From Pigmentiphaga daeguensis (lineage in GTDB: Bacteria > Pseudomonadota > Gammaproteobacteria > Burkholderiales > Burkholderiaceae_B), in assembly GCF_039523035.1 (NCBI RefSeq), contig NZ_BAAAEN010000010.1, positions 138,666 through 202,665 of the forward strand: a DNA stretch of 64,000 bases, written 5' to 3'. Position numbers and translations under genes: made by a program. Positions 17,041-25,989 of the stretch are shown here, in pieces. Position 1 is the first letter of the stretch. Each line of letters opens with the position of its first letter. The notes beneath the pieces are model-generated. The model did no database searches. It saw nothing but the letters and a program-made list of their open reading frames with translations, and was not told where the DNA came from.

Positions 17041-17994
17041 CCCACCCCGTGTCCTGGCCTTCGTCCGGGCCGGATGCGGCCCGCCATGGAACAGCTCCAC
17101 GATCACCTGCCGCAGCCAGGTGTTGCCCGGTTCCTGGTCATGGCGCTTGTGCCAGTACACCATCACGTCGTAGCCCGGCATCTGCACCGGCGGAGCGAAG
17201 TGGCACAGGCCCCAGCGCCGGGCCACCGACAGCGCCAGGTTGCGCGGCATGATGGCCACCACGTCGGTGTCCGACACCAGTTCGGCGATGGCCAGGAAGT
17301 GCGTCACCCGCGCCACCACCCTGTCGCTCATGCCGTTGGCCACCAGCATGCGGTCGATCAGTATCGAATGGTTGGTACCCGCCACGTTCGGCACCACGTG
17401 TCGCGCCCGCTTGAACTCGGCCAGGCTGAGCGTGCCGCGCGGCACCGTGGATGGCCGCGCCACGCAGGCATAGACGTCCGAGAACAGGATCCGGCTGCGC
17501 ACGCCGGCGATGTCGGGGTTGATGGCGCCCAGCGCCAGGTCGATGGTCCCCTTCGAGAGTTCCTGGGCCAGCTCCTCCGGGCTCGCGCTGGTGGCGATGG
17601 TCTCCACGCACAGCTGCGGCGCATGGTGCTGGAGATGGCGGATCAGCCGGGGCAGGAAGGTGTGCTCGCCGATGTCGGTCATCGCCAGGCGGAACACGCG
17701 TCGCGCGGTCGCGGGTACGAACGAACCCTTCTCCAGCGTCTGGGCCAGGATCTGCAAGGCCTGGGACACCGGGCCCACCAGTTCGTCGGCGAAGGGAGTG
17801 GGCTCGACGCCCTTGGCCAGCCGCACGAACAGCGGATCGCCATACATGTCGCGCAGGCGGGCCAGCGCGTGGCTCATCGCGGGCTGGCTCAGCCCCAGCG
17901 CCTTGCCCGCCGCCGTGAGGTTGCGCGTGCGATAGATGGCATCGAACAGGTCCAGCAGGTTCAGGTCCAGCTTGCGCGAAAGCGGCTTGTTCAT
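17029..17994 (-). CDS. LysR family transcriptional regulator
   Basis: The start at 17994 (MNKPLSRKLDLNLLDLFDAI) gives about 321 residues; in-frame ATGs at 18012 and 18036 exist but fall in a dyad likely to be the operator. The N-terminal helix-turn-helix reads RNLTAAGKALGLSQPAMSHA and is followed by the usual effector domain (PFADELVGPVSQALQILAQT). It diverges from the ring-hydroxylating dioxygenase operon and is its probable activator. No strong ribosome site marks the start. Confidence 0.9.
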   Translation of the reverse strand: MNKPLSRKLDLNLLDLFDAIYRTRNLTAAGKALGLSQPAMSHALARLRDMYGDPLFVRLAKGVEPTPFADELVGPVSQALQILAQTLEKGSFVPATARRVFRLAMTDIGEHTFLPRLIRHLQHHAPQLCVETIATSASPEELAQELSKGTIDLALGAINPDIAGVRSRILFSDVYACVARPSTVPRGTLSLAEFKRARHVVPNVAGTNHSILIDRMLVANGMSDRVVARVTHFLAIAELVSDTDVVAIMPRNLALSVARRWGLCHFAPPVQMPGYDVMVYWHKRHDQEPGNTWLRQVIVELFHGGPHPARTKARTRGGSIR

Positions 17995-18010
17995 GCCCAA
18001 TGTCATTCTC

Positions 18011-18040
18011 ATGAAGAATGAGTGAGATTCAATCATTTCA
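18011..18040. promoter_or_regulatory. Candidate LysR-type operator dyad
   Basis: ATGAAGAATGA (18011-18021) and TCATTTCA (18033-18040, with a T at 18041) form an imperfect inverted repeat around an 11-bp centre, inside the short AT-rich gap between the LysR gene and the dioxygenase alpha gene. This is the usual place for a LysR binding site; the assignment rests on position and symmetry only. Confidence 0.4.
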
Positions 18041-18097
18041 TTTTACATATATCTACCCCAAACCTAAGATTCGCTGCACATCGAGTGGAGCGAGACG

Positions 18098-19441
18098 ATG
18101 ACAACACCGACAACCACCAGCAAGCCCGCTTTCTCCGGGTATGTGCTGGACGAGGCGGACGGCGGCAGGTTCCTGGTCGATCGCGGGATCTACCGGGATC
18201 CGGCGCTGTTCGAGGCCGAGATGGCCCGCATCTTCGAAGGCGGCTGGGTCTACCTGTGCCATGAAAGCGAGCTGCCCCGGCACGGCGACTACGTGACGCG
18301 ATACATGGGGCGCCAGCCCGTGGTGGTCAACCGCCGCAAGGACGGCAGCATCGGCGCTTTCGTCAATGCCTGTGCGCACCGGGGCACCGTGGTCGCGCCG
18401 CTGCGCAAGGGGTCGGCCAAGAGCTTCACCTGCCGGTTCCATGGCTGGACCTATGCCGAGACGGGGCGCTGCATCAAGATCAAGAACCAGGAGACCGGCG
18501 CCTACGCGGGCGACGAGAACCTGCGCGAGGGCTTCGGGCTGAAGGTGGTGCCCCGGGTCGACAGTTACCGGGGCTTCGTGTTCGGCAGCCTGTGCGCCGA
18601 TGTGGGTGAACTGCACGATCACCTGGGACCGGCCCGGGTCTGGATGGACCTGATGGTGGATCAATCGCCCGAGGGGCTGGAGGTGGTCGAGGGCGATTCC
18701 ACCTACATCATCCGCGGCAACTGGAAGATGGGTGGCGAGAACGGCGTGGATGGCTATCACGTCAGCACCGTGCACCGCGTCTTCGCCGCCACGATGGCGA
18801 TGCGCGAGGAAGCGCGCGGCGGCGCCGGCACGCAACGGACCGAGGCCGGCCGCATCGTGGGCAGGGTCGAATCGGGCACCGCGGATTTCGGCAACGGCCA
18901 CATCGGCATCTGGGCGCGTCGCTCGACGCCCGAGGCCGCGCCGCTGTACGAGGCCCGCGAGCGGCTGCTGGGCGAGTTCGACGAGCGCAAGGTGGACTGG
19001 ATGGTCGGCATGGGCCGCAATCTCTATCTGTTCCCCAACATGCTGCTGTTCGACCAGCCTTCCACGCAGATCCGCATCCTGCGTCCGCTGTCGGCCGACC
19101 GTACCGAGGTGCGCATCCAGTGCATCGCGCCGCGCGGCGAAAGCGCCGAGGCGCGGGCGTCGCGGCTGCGCAAGTTCGTGGACTTCTACCTGCCCACGGG
19201 CATGGCCACCTCGGACGACATTGCCGCGCTGGAGGACACCGCCATTGGCGGCGAGGCCCGGCTGAGCCGGTGGAACGACTACGGCCGCGGGGAGCGGGCC
19301 ATGCGGCCCGGCGCGCAATGCCGGCCGCTGATGGACATAGGCTGCGAGGCGGTCGCGGCCTCCGACAACTGGGACCACGAGGTCTTCTACCAGGGCTATT
19401 ACCGCCACTGGCTGCGGGTGATGAACGAGGAGCGGGGCTGA
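18098..19441 (+). CDS. Aromatic ring-hydroxylating dioxygenase, alpha subunit
   Basis: A 447-residue terminal oxygenase. The Rieske [2Fe-2S] ligands are in CAHRG and CRFHGW (C-X-H and C-X2-H), and the mononuclear iron site is in NGVDGYHVSTVHRVF. Overall plan and operon order match benzoate/anthranilate/2-halobenzoate 1,2-dioxygenases (BenA/AntA class), which turn an aromatic acid into a cis-diol acid or catechol. A GGAG lies before the ATG, and its stop overlaps the beta-subunit start by one base. Substrate unknown; no dihydrodiol dehydrogenase is adjacent. Confidence 0.93.
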   Translation: MTTPTTTSKPAFSGYVLDEADGGRFLVDRGIYRDPALFEAEMARIFEGGWVYLCHESELPRHGDYVTRYMGRQPVVVNRRKDGSIGAFVNACAHRGTVVAPLRKGSAKSFTCRFHGWTYAETGRCIKIKNQETGAYAGDENLREGFGLKVVPRVDSYRGFVFGSLCADVGELHDHLGPARVWMDLMVDQSPEGLEVVEGDSTYIIRGNWKMGGENGVDGYHVSTVHRVFAATMAMREEARGGAGTQRTEAGRIVGRVESGTADFGNGHIGIWARRSTPEAAPLYEARERLLGEFDERKVDWMVGMGRNLYLFPNMLLFDQPSTQIRILRPLSADRTEVRIQCIAPRGESAEARASRLRKFVDFYLPTGMATSDDIAALEDTAIGGEARLSRWNDYGRGERAMRPGAQCRPLMDIGCEAVAASDNWDHEVFYQGYYRHWLRVMNEERG

Positions 19442-19938
19442 TGGTCGTCGATACCGACCTGCACGTGCAGGTATCCACGTTGCTGGCCCGCGAGGCCACC
19501 TACCTGGACGAGAAGAACTGGGACGCCTGGCTGGACCTGTTCGCGCCGGACGTGGAGTATTTCGTGCCCGCCTGGCTGTCGGAGGACACCCTGACCACCG
19601 ACCCGCGCACGCAGTTGTGCCTGATGCACATGGATTCCCGGTTGGGCCTGGAGGAGCGCGTGTTCCGGATCCGCAGCCGCGATTCGTTCGCGTCGCTGCC
19701 ATTGGACCGGACCGCGCACCAGACGAGCAACATCCTCATCACCGGCCAGTCCGGCGACGAGGTCGAGGTCAGCGCGTCCTGGCTGGTGCATTGCGTGGGG
19801 CCGCGCGGCCAGGCCACGCGCGGCGGCCGCTACGACTACACGCTGCGGCGCACGGACGGCGGCCTGAAGATCGCCCGCAAGCGCATCGTGATGATCGACG
19901 AGAAGATCGAGGGCACGGTCGATGTCTATCACATCTAG
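19441..19938 (+). CDS. Ring-hydroxylating dioxygenase, beta subunit
   Basis: 165 residues, starting MVVDTDLHVQVSTLL at an ATG that shares its A with the alpha-subunit TGA. It has the NTF2-like beta-subunit pattern: LLAREATYLDEKNWDAWLDL, then DVEYFVPAW, and the C-terminal KIARKRIVMIDEKIEG. It has a structural role in the alpha3beta3 hexamer of BenAB-type oxygenases. Coupled translation with the alpha subunit fits the equimolar complex. Confidence 0.93.
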   Translation: MVVDTDLHVQVSTLLAREATYLDEKNWDAWLDLFAPDVEYFVPAWLSEDTLTTDPRTQLCLMHMDSRLGLEERVFRIRSRDSFASLPLDRTAHQTSNILITGQSGDEVEVSASWLVHCVGPRGQATRGGRYDYTLRRTDGGLKIARKRIVMIDEKIEGTVDVYHI

Positions 19939-19949
19939 GCGGGCGCCCC

Positions 19950-20948
19950 ATGCATGACATCACCGCGATCTTCGAGGACGGCCGGACGGTCCGGTTTCCC
20001 GCCCGCCCCGGCGAGGTGGTCTACCAGGCCGCCTATCGCGCCTCGCTACAACTGGCCCACGACTGCCTGGAAGGCGCCTGCGGCGAATGCAAGGCCTGGT
20101 GCACGGCGGGCGAGTTCGAACTGGACGACTACAGCGACGAAGCCTTGTCGCGCGACGAGCGCGACCAGGGGCAGACGCTGCTGTGCAAGATGCTGCCGCG
20201 TTCGTCGTGCGTGGTGGAGCTGCCCTATCCTTCCAGTTTCCAGGCCGGCGATGCGCCGGCGGCCATCGCGGCGCGGCTGGCCGCGGTCGAGCGCGTCTCG
20301 TCCACGGTCGTGCGGACGCGGCTGCATGCCGACCGTCCGCTGGATTTCCTGCCAGGCCAGTACGCCAACCTGTCGGTGCCCGGCGCCGGCGTGTCGCGGG
20401 CCTATTCGTTCGCGAACCTGCCGGGGCGCGACGAACTGGAGTTCTTCCACAAGCTGGTCCCGGACGGTGCCATGAGCGCCTACCTCTCCCAGCGCGCCAA
20501 GGTGGGCGAGGCACTGACGCTGACGCCGCCGTCCGGCCATTTCTACCTGCGCGAGAATGGCCGCCCGCTGCTGCTGGTCGCCGGCGGGACGGGGCTGGCG
20601 CCCTTCCTGTCCATGCTGGGCCACCTGGCCCGCGCGCCGCGCGCGGCGCCGCCGATCCGGCTGCTGGTCGGCGCCAACGCGGCGGCGGAATTCTTCGCCC
20701 ACGAGCAACTGGCCGGACTGGCCGGCATCCTGCCTGTCGAGATCGAGCGCATCGCGGTCTCCAGCGAAGGATGGACCGGCGCCACCGGCCACGTCACGCA
20801 ACTGCTGCACGACGACATGCTGCGGGATGCGCCCGATGTCTATCTGTGCGGCCCGCCGCCCATGATCGAGTCCTGCGCCGGCTGGCTGGCGGCGCGGGGT
20901 GTGGACCGCCACCGGGTGCGGGCCGAGAAGTTTCTTCCCTCGGCCTGA
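19950..20948 (+). CDS. Dioxygenase reductase (BenC-type ferredoxin-FAD-NAD)
   Basis: 332 residues from the ATG at 19950 (MHDITAIFEDGRTVRF); the longer frame upstream overlaps the beta gene and is a shadow. N-terminal plant-type ferredoxin with CLEGACGEC and a later LLCKML cysteine, then an FAD domain (RAYSFANLPG) and an NAD(P)H domain (AGGTGLAPFLSML). This one-protein electron chain moves electrons from NADH to the Rieske centre, as in BenC/AntC. It completes a class IB three-component dioxygenase. Confidence 0.93.
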   Translation: MHDITAIFEDGRTVRFPARPGEVVYQAAYRASLQLAHDCLEGACGECKAWCTAGEFELDDYSDEALSRDERDQGQTLLCKMLPRSSCVVELPYPSSFQAGDAPAAIAARLAAVERVSSTVVRTRLHADRPLDFLPGQYANLSVPGAGVSRAYSFANLPGRDELEFFHKLVPDGAMSAYLSQRAKVGEALTLTPPSGHFYLRENGRPLLLVAGGTGLAPFLSMLGHLARAPRAAPPIRLLVGANAAAEFFAHEQLAGLAGILPVEIERIAVSSEGWTGATGHVTQLLHDDMLRDAPDVYLCGPPPMIESCAGWLAARGVDRHRVRAEKFLPSA

Positions 20949-21009
20949 ACGCCGGCCGGATCGCAAGTGACCGCAGTGTCACGCAGTGCCATACCTACTG
21001 GAGACAAGC

Positions 21010-22005
21010 ATGCCCAAGTCCATTCCGTCCGTCCGTACCCGGCGCGCCGCCTGTCTGCTCGTGGCCGGCAGCCTGCTGTCCGCCCACGCCGCCGCCGGCG
21101 CGAAAGAGGAAGCGTGGCCCGCCAAGCCCATCCGCGTCATCGTGGCCTTCGCGCCCGGCGGGCTGACCGACATCATCGCCCGTGCCTTCCAGCCGCGCCT
21201 GGCCGAGATCTTCGGCCAGCCGGTCATCATCGAGAACCGCCCCGCGGCCGGCGGCACCGTGGCCGAAGGCGCCGTGGCGCGGGCCGAGCCGGACGGCTAC
21301 ACCCTGCTGATGACCGCCGACGGCGTGCCGGCCAATCCGCATCTCTACAAGGGGCTGTCCTACGACATGTTCCGGGACCTGCAGCCGGTCAGCCAGCTGG
21401 TTCGCATACCCCTGGTCATGCTGGTCAATCCCTCCCTGCCGGTGAAATCGGTCAAGGAACTCGTCTCGTTCGCCGCCGCCGCGCCGGGCAAGTATTCCTA
21501 TGCGAGCCCCGGCGCGGGAACCAGCAACCATCTCTTCTTCGAGGTGTTCAAGGACATGACCCGGATGGACATGGTGCACGCGCCGTACAAGGGCGGCAGC
21601 CCCGCCATGACCGACCTGGTCGGCGGGCACGTGCAGGCGCTGCTGATCTCGGCCACCCTGGCGGTGCCCCAGGCGCAGGGCGGCAAGGTGCGCGCGCTGG
21701 CGGTCACCAGCGACCAGCGCATGGACGCGCTGCCGGACGTGCCCACCTTCGCCGAGGCGGGCTATCCCACGTTCAACCCGCACCAATGGACCGGCCTGTT
21801 CGTGCCGGCGGGCACGCCGCCGGCGCTGGTGGCCCGTATCCACCAGGCCTTCGCCAAGGCGGCCGACGCGCCCGACGTGCGTGCGCGCCTGAAGGAGCTG
21901 TCGGCCGAGCCCTACATGACCTCGCCCGAGGAATTCAAGCGGAATCTCCGGAAGGACTACGACATGCTGGGCGCCTTGATCGAGAGCAAGGGCATCACGC
22001 GCTAG
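21010..22005 (+). CDS. Bug/TctC family periplasmic receptor
   Basis: The start at 21010 (MPKSIPSVRTRRAACLLVAG) has GGAG at the right distance; an in-frame ATG 24 bp upstream does not. 331 residues, signal peptide to about AAAGA, then WPAKPIRVIVAFAPGGLTDI. It follows the dioxygenase reductase by 61 bp in the same direction, so it probably delivers the aromatic acid used by the dioxygenase. It converges on the porin gene with only 3 bp between the two stops. Confidence 0.92.
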   Translation: MPKSIPSVRTRRAACLLVAGSLLSAHAAAGAKEEAWPAKPIRVIVAFAPGGLTDIIARAFQPRLAEIFGQPVIIENRPAAGGTVAEGAVARAEPDGYTLLMTADGVPANPHLYKGLSYDMFRDLQPVSQLVRIPLVMLVNPSLPVKSVKELVSFAAAAPGKYSYASPGAGTSNHLFFEVFKDMTRMDMVHAPYKGGSPAMTDLVGGHVQALLISATLAVPQAQGGKVRALAVTSDQRMDALPDVPTFAEAGYPTFNPHQWTGLFVPAGTPPALVARIHQAFAKAADAPDVRARLKELSAEPYMTSPEEFKRNLRKDYDMLGALIESKGITR

Positions 22006-22008
22006 CGC

Positions 22009-23049
22009 CTAGAACGAATGCCGCATGCCGACCTGGAAGGCGGTCGGGTCCGAGACGTTGCCGGTGCCCACGCCGCTGTTGGCGAAGCGGCTCAGCTGAT
22101 AGTTGGCGGCCGCCTTGTTGGTGACATGCGAATACTGGGCATACAGCGTCGTCCGCTTGGACATGTCGTACTCGTAGCCCAGCGTGATCTGGCGCGCGTC
22201 GTTGCCCGAGGCGGCAGCCGGCCGCGACGCGTCGAGCAGGCCCAGGCTGCCCAGCAGGCGGCCGTTGGGCGTGACGGTGAAGCTCGCGCCCAGCGTCCAC
22301 AGGCTGACGCGGGCGTCGGGGGCCGCGCCGTTGTCGGTGCGGAACTGCCAATAGCTCAGGTAGAGCTTGGCGCGGCCCAAAGCGTAGCTGCCGCCAGCCA
22401 TCCATTCGTTGGTGGCGTGCACGCCGGCGTTCAGCACGTCCACGCGGTTCCAGGCCAGGCCCAGATACAGCGGACCCTGCTGGTACTGTCCGGCCACGCC
22501 GGTATGGCGGCCCATCTTGCCCTGGGCCGTGCTTTCCGCCCCCAGGCTGTAGAACAGGCCTGCGCGCAGACCCTTCCAGACGGGACTGTCGTAGCGGACG
22601 GCATTGTCGGTGCGCGAGGCGCCGGCGGTCATCAGCACCTGCGTGGTGCTGTACGGCGCGACGTTGAAGGCGTTCGAGCGGATCTTCAGGTCGTAGATGG
22701 GGCTGTACTCGCGGCCGGCCGTGAGCGTGCCCCACTTGCCGGACAGGCCCACCACCGAACGGCCGCCGAACAACTGGCCGCCCACCTGGGTGCCGTCGTC
22801 GACGTTGAAGCGGCCTTCCAGCACGAACAGCGCCTGGTTGCCGTTGCCGAGGTCCTCGGTGCCGCGCAGGCCCCAGCGCGATTGCGTCAGCCCGCCGGAC
22901 TGGAGCCGCGTGGCCTTGTTGTCGCCGGACTTGATGTACTCGATCGAGGCATCGACGATGCCATACAGGGTGACGTTGCTCTGGGCGTGGGCCAGACCGG
23001 GCGCCAGCGCGGCGGTGGCGATGGCCAGCAGGGGCTTGAGTGTCTTCAT
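22009..23049 (-). CDS. Gram-negative porin (beta-barrel outer membrane protein)
   Basis: 346 residues from the ATG at 23049, with signal peptide MKTLKPLLAIATAALAPGLA and the betaproteobacterial porin opening QSNVTLYGIVDASIEYI. The protein ends MRHSF, with the terminal Phe required for outer-membrane assembly. Internal strands such as LGNGNQALFVLEGRFNVDDG and SKRTTLYAQYSHVTNK are typical of the 16-stranded family. Its closeness to two Bug genes suggests an outer-membrane entry route for the same aromatic acids. Confidence 0.93.
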   Translation of the reverse strand: MKTLKPLLAIATAALAPGLAHAQSNVTLYGIVDASIEYIKSGDNKATRLQSGGLTQSRWGLRGTEDLGNGNQALFVLEGRFNVDDGTQVGGQLFGGRSVVGLSGKWGTLTAGREYSPIYDLKIRSNAFNVAPYSTTQVLMTAGASRTDNAVRYDSPVWKGLRAGLFYSLGAESTAQGKMGRHTGVAGQYQQGPLYLGLAWNRVDVLNAGVHATNEWMAGGSYALGRAKLYLSYWQFRTDNGAAPDARVSLWTLGASFTVTPNGRLLGSLGLLDASRPAAASGNDARQITLGYEYDMSKRTTLYAQYSHVTNKAAANYQLSRFANSGVGTGNVSDPTAFQVGMRHSF

Positions 23050-23193
23050 CGGGTGTCTCCGTTGCCAGTCGTGGCTGGCTCGTTGTGGGAAGCGTGGGCG
23101 CATGAGGGCGGGCCCGGGCTGCGCGGACGCAAAGCGGGCCGGCGCCGTCCGTCGGGACGGCGCGCGATGCGGTCGTGCCAGAGGGAAGGCTGG

Positions 23194-24198
23194 TTATTCT
23201 GGCTGCAGGCCGGCGTTGGCGATGATGGCCTTCCAGGCCTGGAGCTGGTTGCGGACCAGTTGCGAGAAGGCCTCGGGCGAGCTTTCTACCGGGACCAGGC
23301 CGACGGAGGCGTACTTGGTCTTCACGTCGGGCGTTGCGCCGACCTGCGCCACCGCGCGGGCGATGGCGTGGACGACCGGCCCCGGCGTTCCCGCCGGGGC
23401 CAGCAGGCCCTCGAAGCCCACGAGGTCGAAGTTCGAGAAACCCGCCTCTTTCATGGTTGGCACGTTGGGCGTCAGCGCAGAACGCGTGGGTCCGGTACTG
23501 GCCAGCACGCGCAGCTTGCCCGCCTCGACCTGCGGGGCCAGCGTGGAGTAACTGGCGAAGACGGCCGAGACACGACCGCCCACCACGTCCATGACGGCGG
23601 GCGGCGTGCCTTTGTAGGGCACATGCAGCATGTCGGCGCCGCCTTCCTTGGCCAGCAGGCCACCCAGCAGGTGGGGCGTCGTGCCGGCGCCGGGCGAGGC
23701 ATAGGTGTACTTGCCGGGCGCCGCCTTGGCCAGGGCGATGAATTCGCGCACGGTCCTGGCCGGGATGCCGGCGTTCACAGCCAGCCATAGCGGTGCGTCC
23801 GCGGCCTGGGCCACGGGCACGAAGCTGCTGATGGGATCGTAGGTCAGGTTGCGGTAGAGCGAGGGTGCCTGCACGAACGCGGTCGAGGTGAAAAGCAGCG
23901 TGTGGCCGTCCGGGGCGGCTCGCGCGACGGCGTCGCTGCCTATGGTGGTGCCGGCCCCGGGTCGGTTCTCCACCACGACCGGTACGCCCCAGGCCTTGCT
24001 CAGGGGTTCGGACAACGTGCGCGCAGACTGGTCCATGGAGCTGCCGGCAGGGCCCGGCACGACGATCCTGACCGGACCGTTCGGAAAGCCCGAGGGCTGC
24101 GCCACGGCGCAGGCCAAGGGGACGGCCGCCGCCAGTACGTGCAGGGCGCGAAGGCCGTGGCGCGCCGCCACGACGGAAATGTTGGGGATGGATTTCAT
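23194..24198 (-). CDS. Bug/TctC family periplasmic receptor
   Basis: 334 residues from the ATG at 24198 (MKSIPNISVVAARHGLRALH), preceded by GAGGAG. The signal peptide is rather long (cleavage near AVA), followed by FPNGPVRIVVPGPAGSSMDQ. The usual Pro-Phe-Ala-Pro-Gly is Pro-Gly-Pro-Ala-Gly here, a subclass also seen in the broken Bug gene at the right edge (VVSGRAGSSFD). It diverges from the double-HTH LysR gene, a likely regulator through the site at 24388-24413. Confidence 0.9.
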   Translation of the reverse strand: MKSIPNISVVAARHGLRALHVLAAAVPLACAVAQPSGFPNGPVRIVVPGPAGSSMDQSARTLSEPLSKAWGVPVVVENRPGAGTTIGSDAVARAAPDGHTLLFTSTAFVQAPSLYRNLTYDPISSFVPVAQAADAPLWLAVNAGIPARTVREFIALAKAAPGKYTYASPGAGTTPHLLGGLLAKEGGADMLHVPYKGTPPAVMDVVGGRVSAVFASYSTLAPQVEAGKLRVLASTGPTRSALTPNVPTMKEAGFSNFDLVGFEGLLAPAGTPGPVVHAIARAVAQVGATPDVKTKYASVGLVPVESSPEAFSQLVRNQLQAWKAIIANAGLQPE

Positions 24199-24387
24199 GT
24201 CGTCTCCTCGATCCTGGCGGCCATGGTCCGCAACCCGCCGCGGCGCCGTCAAAGCGCGTTCTCGCATTCTGAGACAGATTGGGCGCCCGGCATAAGGCAA
24301 TCCGATCGCCTTTCAGGGGCCGCAGTGTGCCAGGAGACGCCAGCAGGCGAGGCGTCAGGAGGAGAAATTATCCATGCGGCTGCCATA

Positions 24388-24413
24388 ATGCCGATAAAAA
24401 AATAAGATGGCAT
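24388..24413. promoter_or_regulatory. Candidate operator shared with 25769-25794
   Basis: A 26-bp AT-rich element bounded by ATGCC and GGCAT, between the Bug gene and the double-HTH LysR gene. Read on the minus strand it matches 25769-25794 on the plus strand at 22 of 26 positions, including TTTATCGGCAT. Two such copies flanking the regulator suggest that it binds both. Confidence 0.55.
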
Positions 24414-24479
24414 TTGAACAAGCTTGTATGCCGGTGCGGCGCGCCGTGCCCCAACCTGGATCTTTTCCGGACCCGCAAC

Positions 24480-25730
24480 GTGGCTACTTCCCCAAAGCGT
24501 CTCGCTTCCCTGCCCAGCCTGGCCCATTTACGGGTACTGGCCGCTGTGGCCCAGCACGGCAGCGCTACCCGCGCGGCGGCGGCCCTATTCCGCGCGCAGT
24601 CGGCCGTCACCCGGTCCATACGCGAGATCGAGCAGGCACTGGGTGAGCCCCTGCTGGAGCGGCGCGCCACGGGCATGGTTCCCACCGCGGTCGGACGGGC
24701 GGTGCTCGACCGCAACGCGCGGGTGTTCGGCGAACTGGAGGACCTGGCGTCGTGGTGCGCGGCAGGGCAACCGCGCGCCCGCACGGCCGTGGTACCGACG
24801 GTGCCGAGCTACTTGCTCAACACGCGCCGCCTGCAACTGCTGGTGGCGCTGGCCCGGCATCGCCACATGCCCACCGCCGCGCATGCCCTGGGCATCAGCC
24901 AGCCAGCGGTCAGCGCGGCCATACGCATCCTGGAAAGCGGGGCGGGCTTCCCGCTGTTCGATCGCACGACCAGCGGCCTGCAGCCGACCGAGGCGGGGGA
25001 ACAGTTCGTGCTGCAGGTGCGCCGGGCGTTGAACGAACTGCGCCACATTCCCGACGACATCGCCGCGGTGAAGGGCAGCATACGCGGCCAGGTGGTGGTC
25101 GGCGGGCTGCCCTTCGCGCGCACCCGTATCCTGCCCGAGGCCGTGGCCCGGGTCAGCCGTTCCCACCCCGGCGTGCGCGTGGTGACCGACGAAAGCGCCT
25201 ACGAGATCCTGGCCGCGGACCTGCGCGCCGGCGACGTCGATTTCATCTTTGGCGGCCTGAGGGCCGCCGACATGGCCAGTGGGTTCCGCAGCGAAAGGCT
25301 GATGTCCGAGGCCATGGTGGTGCTGGCGCGCAGCGACCATCCGCTGGCCGCCAGCAGGGGGCTGGCCCTGGCCCGGCTGGGCCGGCAGCAATGGATACTG
25401 CCCCGCGCCCACACACCCGCCCGCACGATACTGGACGACGTCTTTGCGCGGGCGCGGGTGCGCACGCCCGAGCCCGCGGTGGAGACCGCCGATCTCGCGA
25501 TGATCCGGGGGTTGCTGCTGCGCACGGACATGCTGGCGATCCTGCCGGCCCAACAGCTGCACTACGAGTGCCAGACAGGCAGCCTGGCGGTGCTGGACAT
25601 CGCCCTGCCGGGCACGGAACGGGACATCGGCCTGACCCTGCGCACCACGGGAGAGCCGTCTCCGGCGGCGCGGACGCTGATCGAAGCGATACGAGGCGTC
25701 GTCGCCGAGATGGCCGCCGCGGCCACCTGA
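24480..25730 (+). CDS. LysR family regulator with two N-terminal helix-turn-helix domains
   Basis: About 416 residues from a GTG at 24480 (MATSPKRLASLPSLAHLRVL). An ATG at 24279 is in frame, but the stretch before 24480 does not look like protein. Two LysR-type DNA-binding units follow each other: residues about 12-80 (GSATRAAAALFRAQSAVTRS) and about 115-185 (HMPTAAHALGISQPAVSAAI), then one effector domain from about 205. Normal LysR proteins have one unit and about 300 residues. Likely targets are the divergent Bug gene and the bicupin operon downstream, both preceded by the same element. Confidence 0.88.
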   Translation: MATSPKRLASLPSLAHLRVLAAVAQHGSATRAAAALFRAQSAVTRSIREIEQALGEPLLERRATGMVPTAVGRAVLDRNARVFGELEDLASWCAAGQPRARTAVVPTVPSYLLNTRRLQLLVALARHRHMPTAAHALGISQPAVSAAIRILESGAGFPLFDRTTSGLQPTEAGEQFVLQVRRALNELRHIPDDIAAVKGSIRGQVVVGGLPFARTRILPEAVARVSRSHPGVRVVTDESAYEILAADLRAGDVDFIFGGLRAADMASGFRSERLMSEAMVVLARSDHPLAASRGLALARLGRQQWILPRAHTPARTILDDVFARARVRTPEPAVETADLAMIRGLLLRTDMLAILPAQQLHYECQTGSLAVLDIALPGTERDIGLTLRTTGEPSPAARTLIEAIRGVVAEMAAAAT

Positions 25731-25768
25731 GTCGGATCGGCCGGTCCAGCCGATCAATCTGGCCCGCC

Positions 25769-25794
25769 ATGGCATCTATTTTATTTATCGGCAT
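25769..25794. promoter_or_regulatory. Candidate operator, second copy
   Basis: A 26-bp element 39 bp after the LysR stop and about 195 bp before the bicupin start, matching the complement of 24388-24413 at 22 of 26 positions. The rest of the 259-bp gap (25731-25989) shows no gene. Confidence 0.55.
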
Positions 25795-25989
25795 GGGTCT
25801 GCCAAACCTGTTCGCCGGGCTCCGCCCGGCCGCTGGAGAATCGGGGTTTTCGAGCCCTCGGATTCAGTCCAGAAACCGCATTTCCGCCCTGCCGAAAAAA
25901 CTTATCGTCGTCTTGTCTTTCCCACCGCTTGCCGCCATGATGCGCGCACCGGAGGCCACGGCCATCCCATCGACCACGCGAGACCAAGC

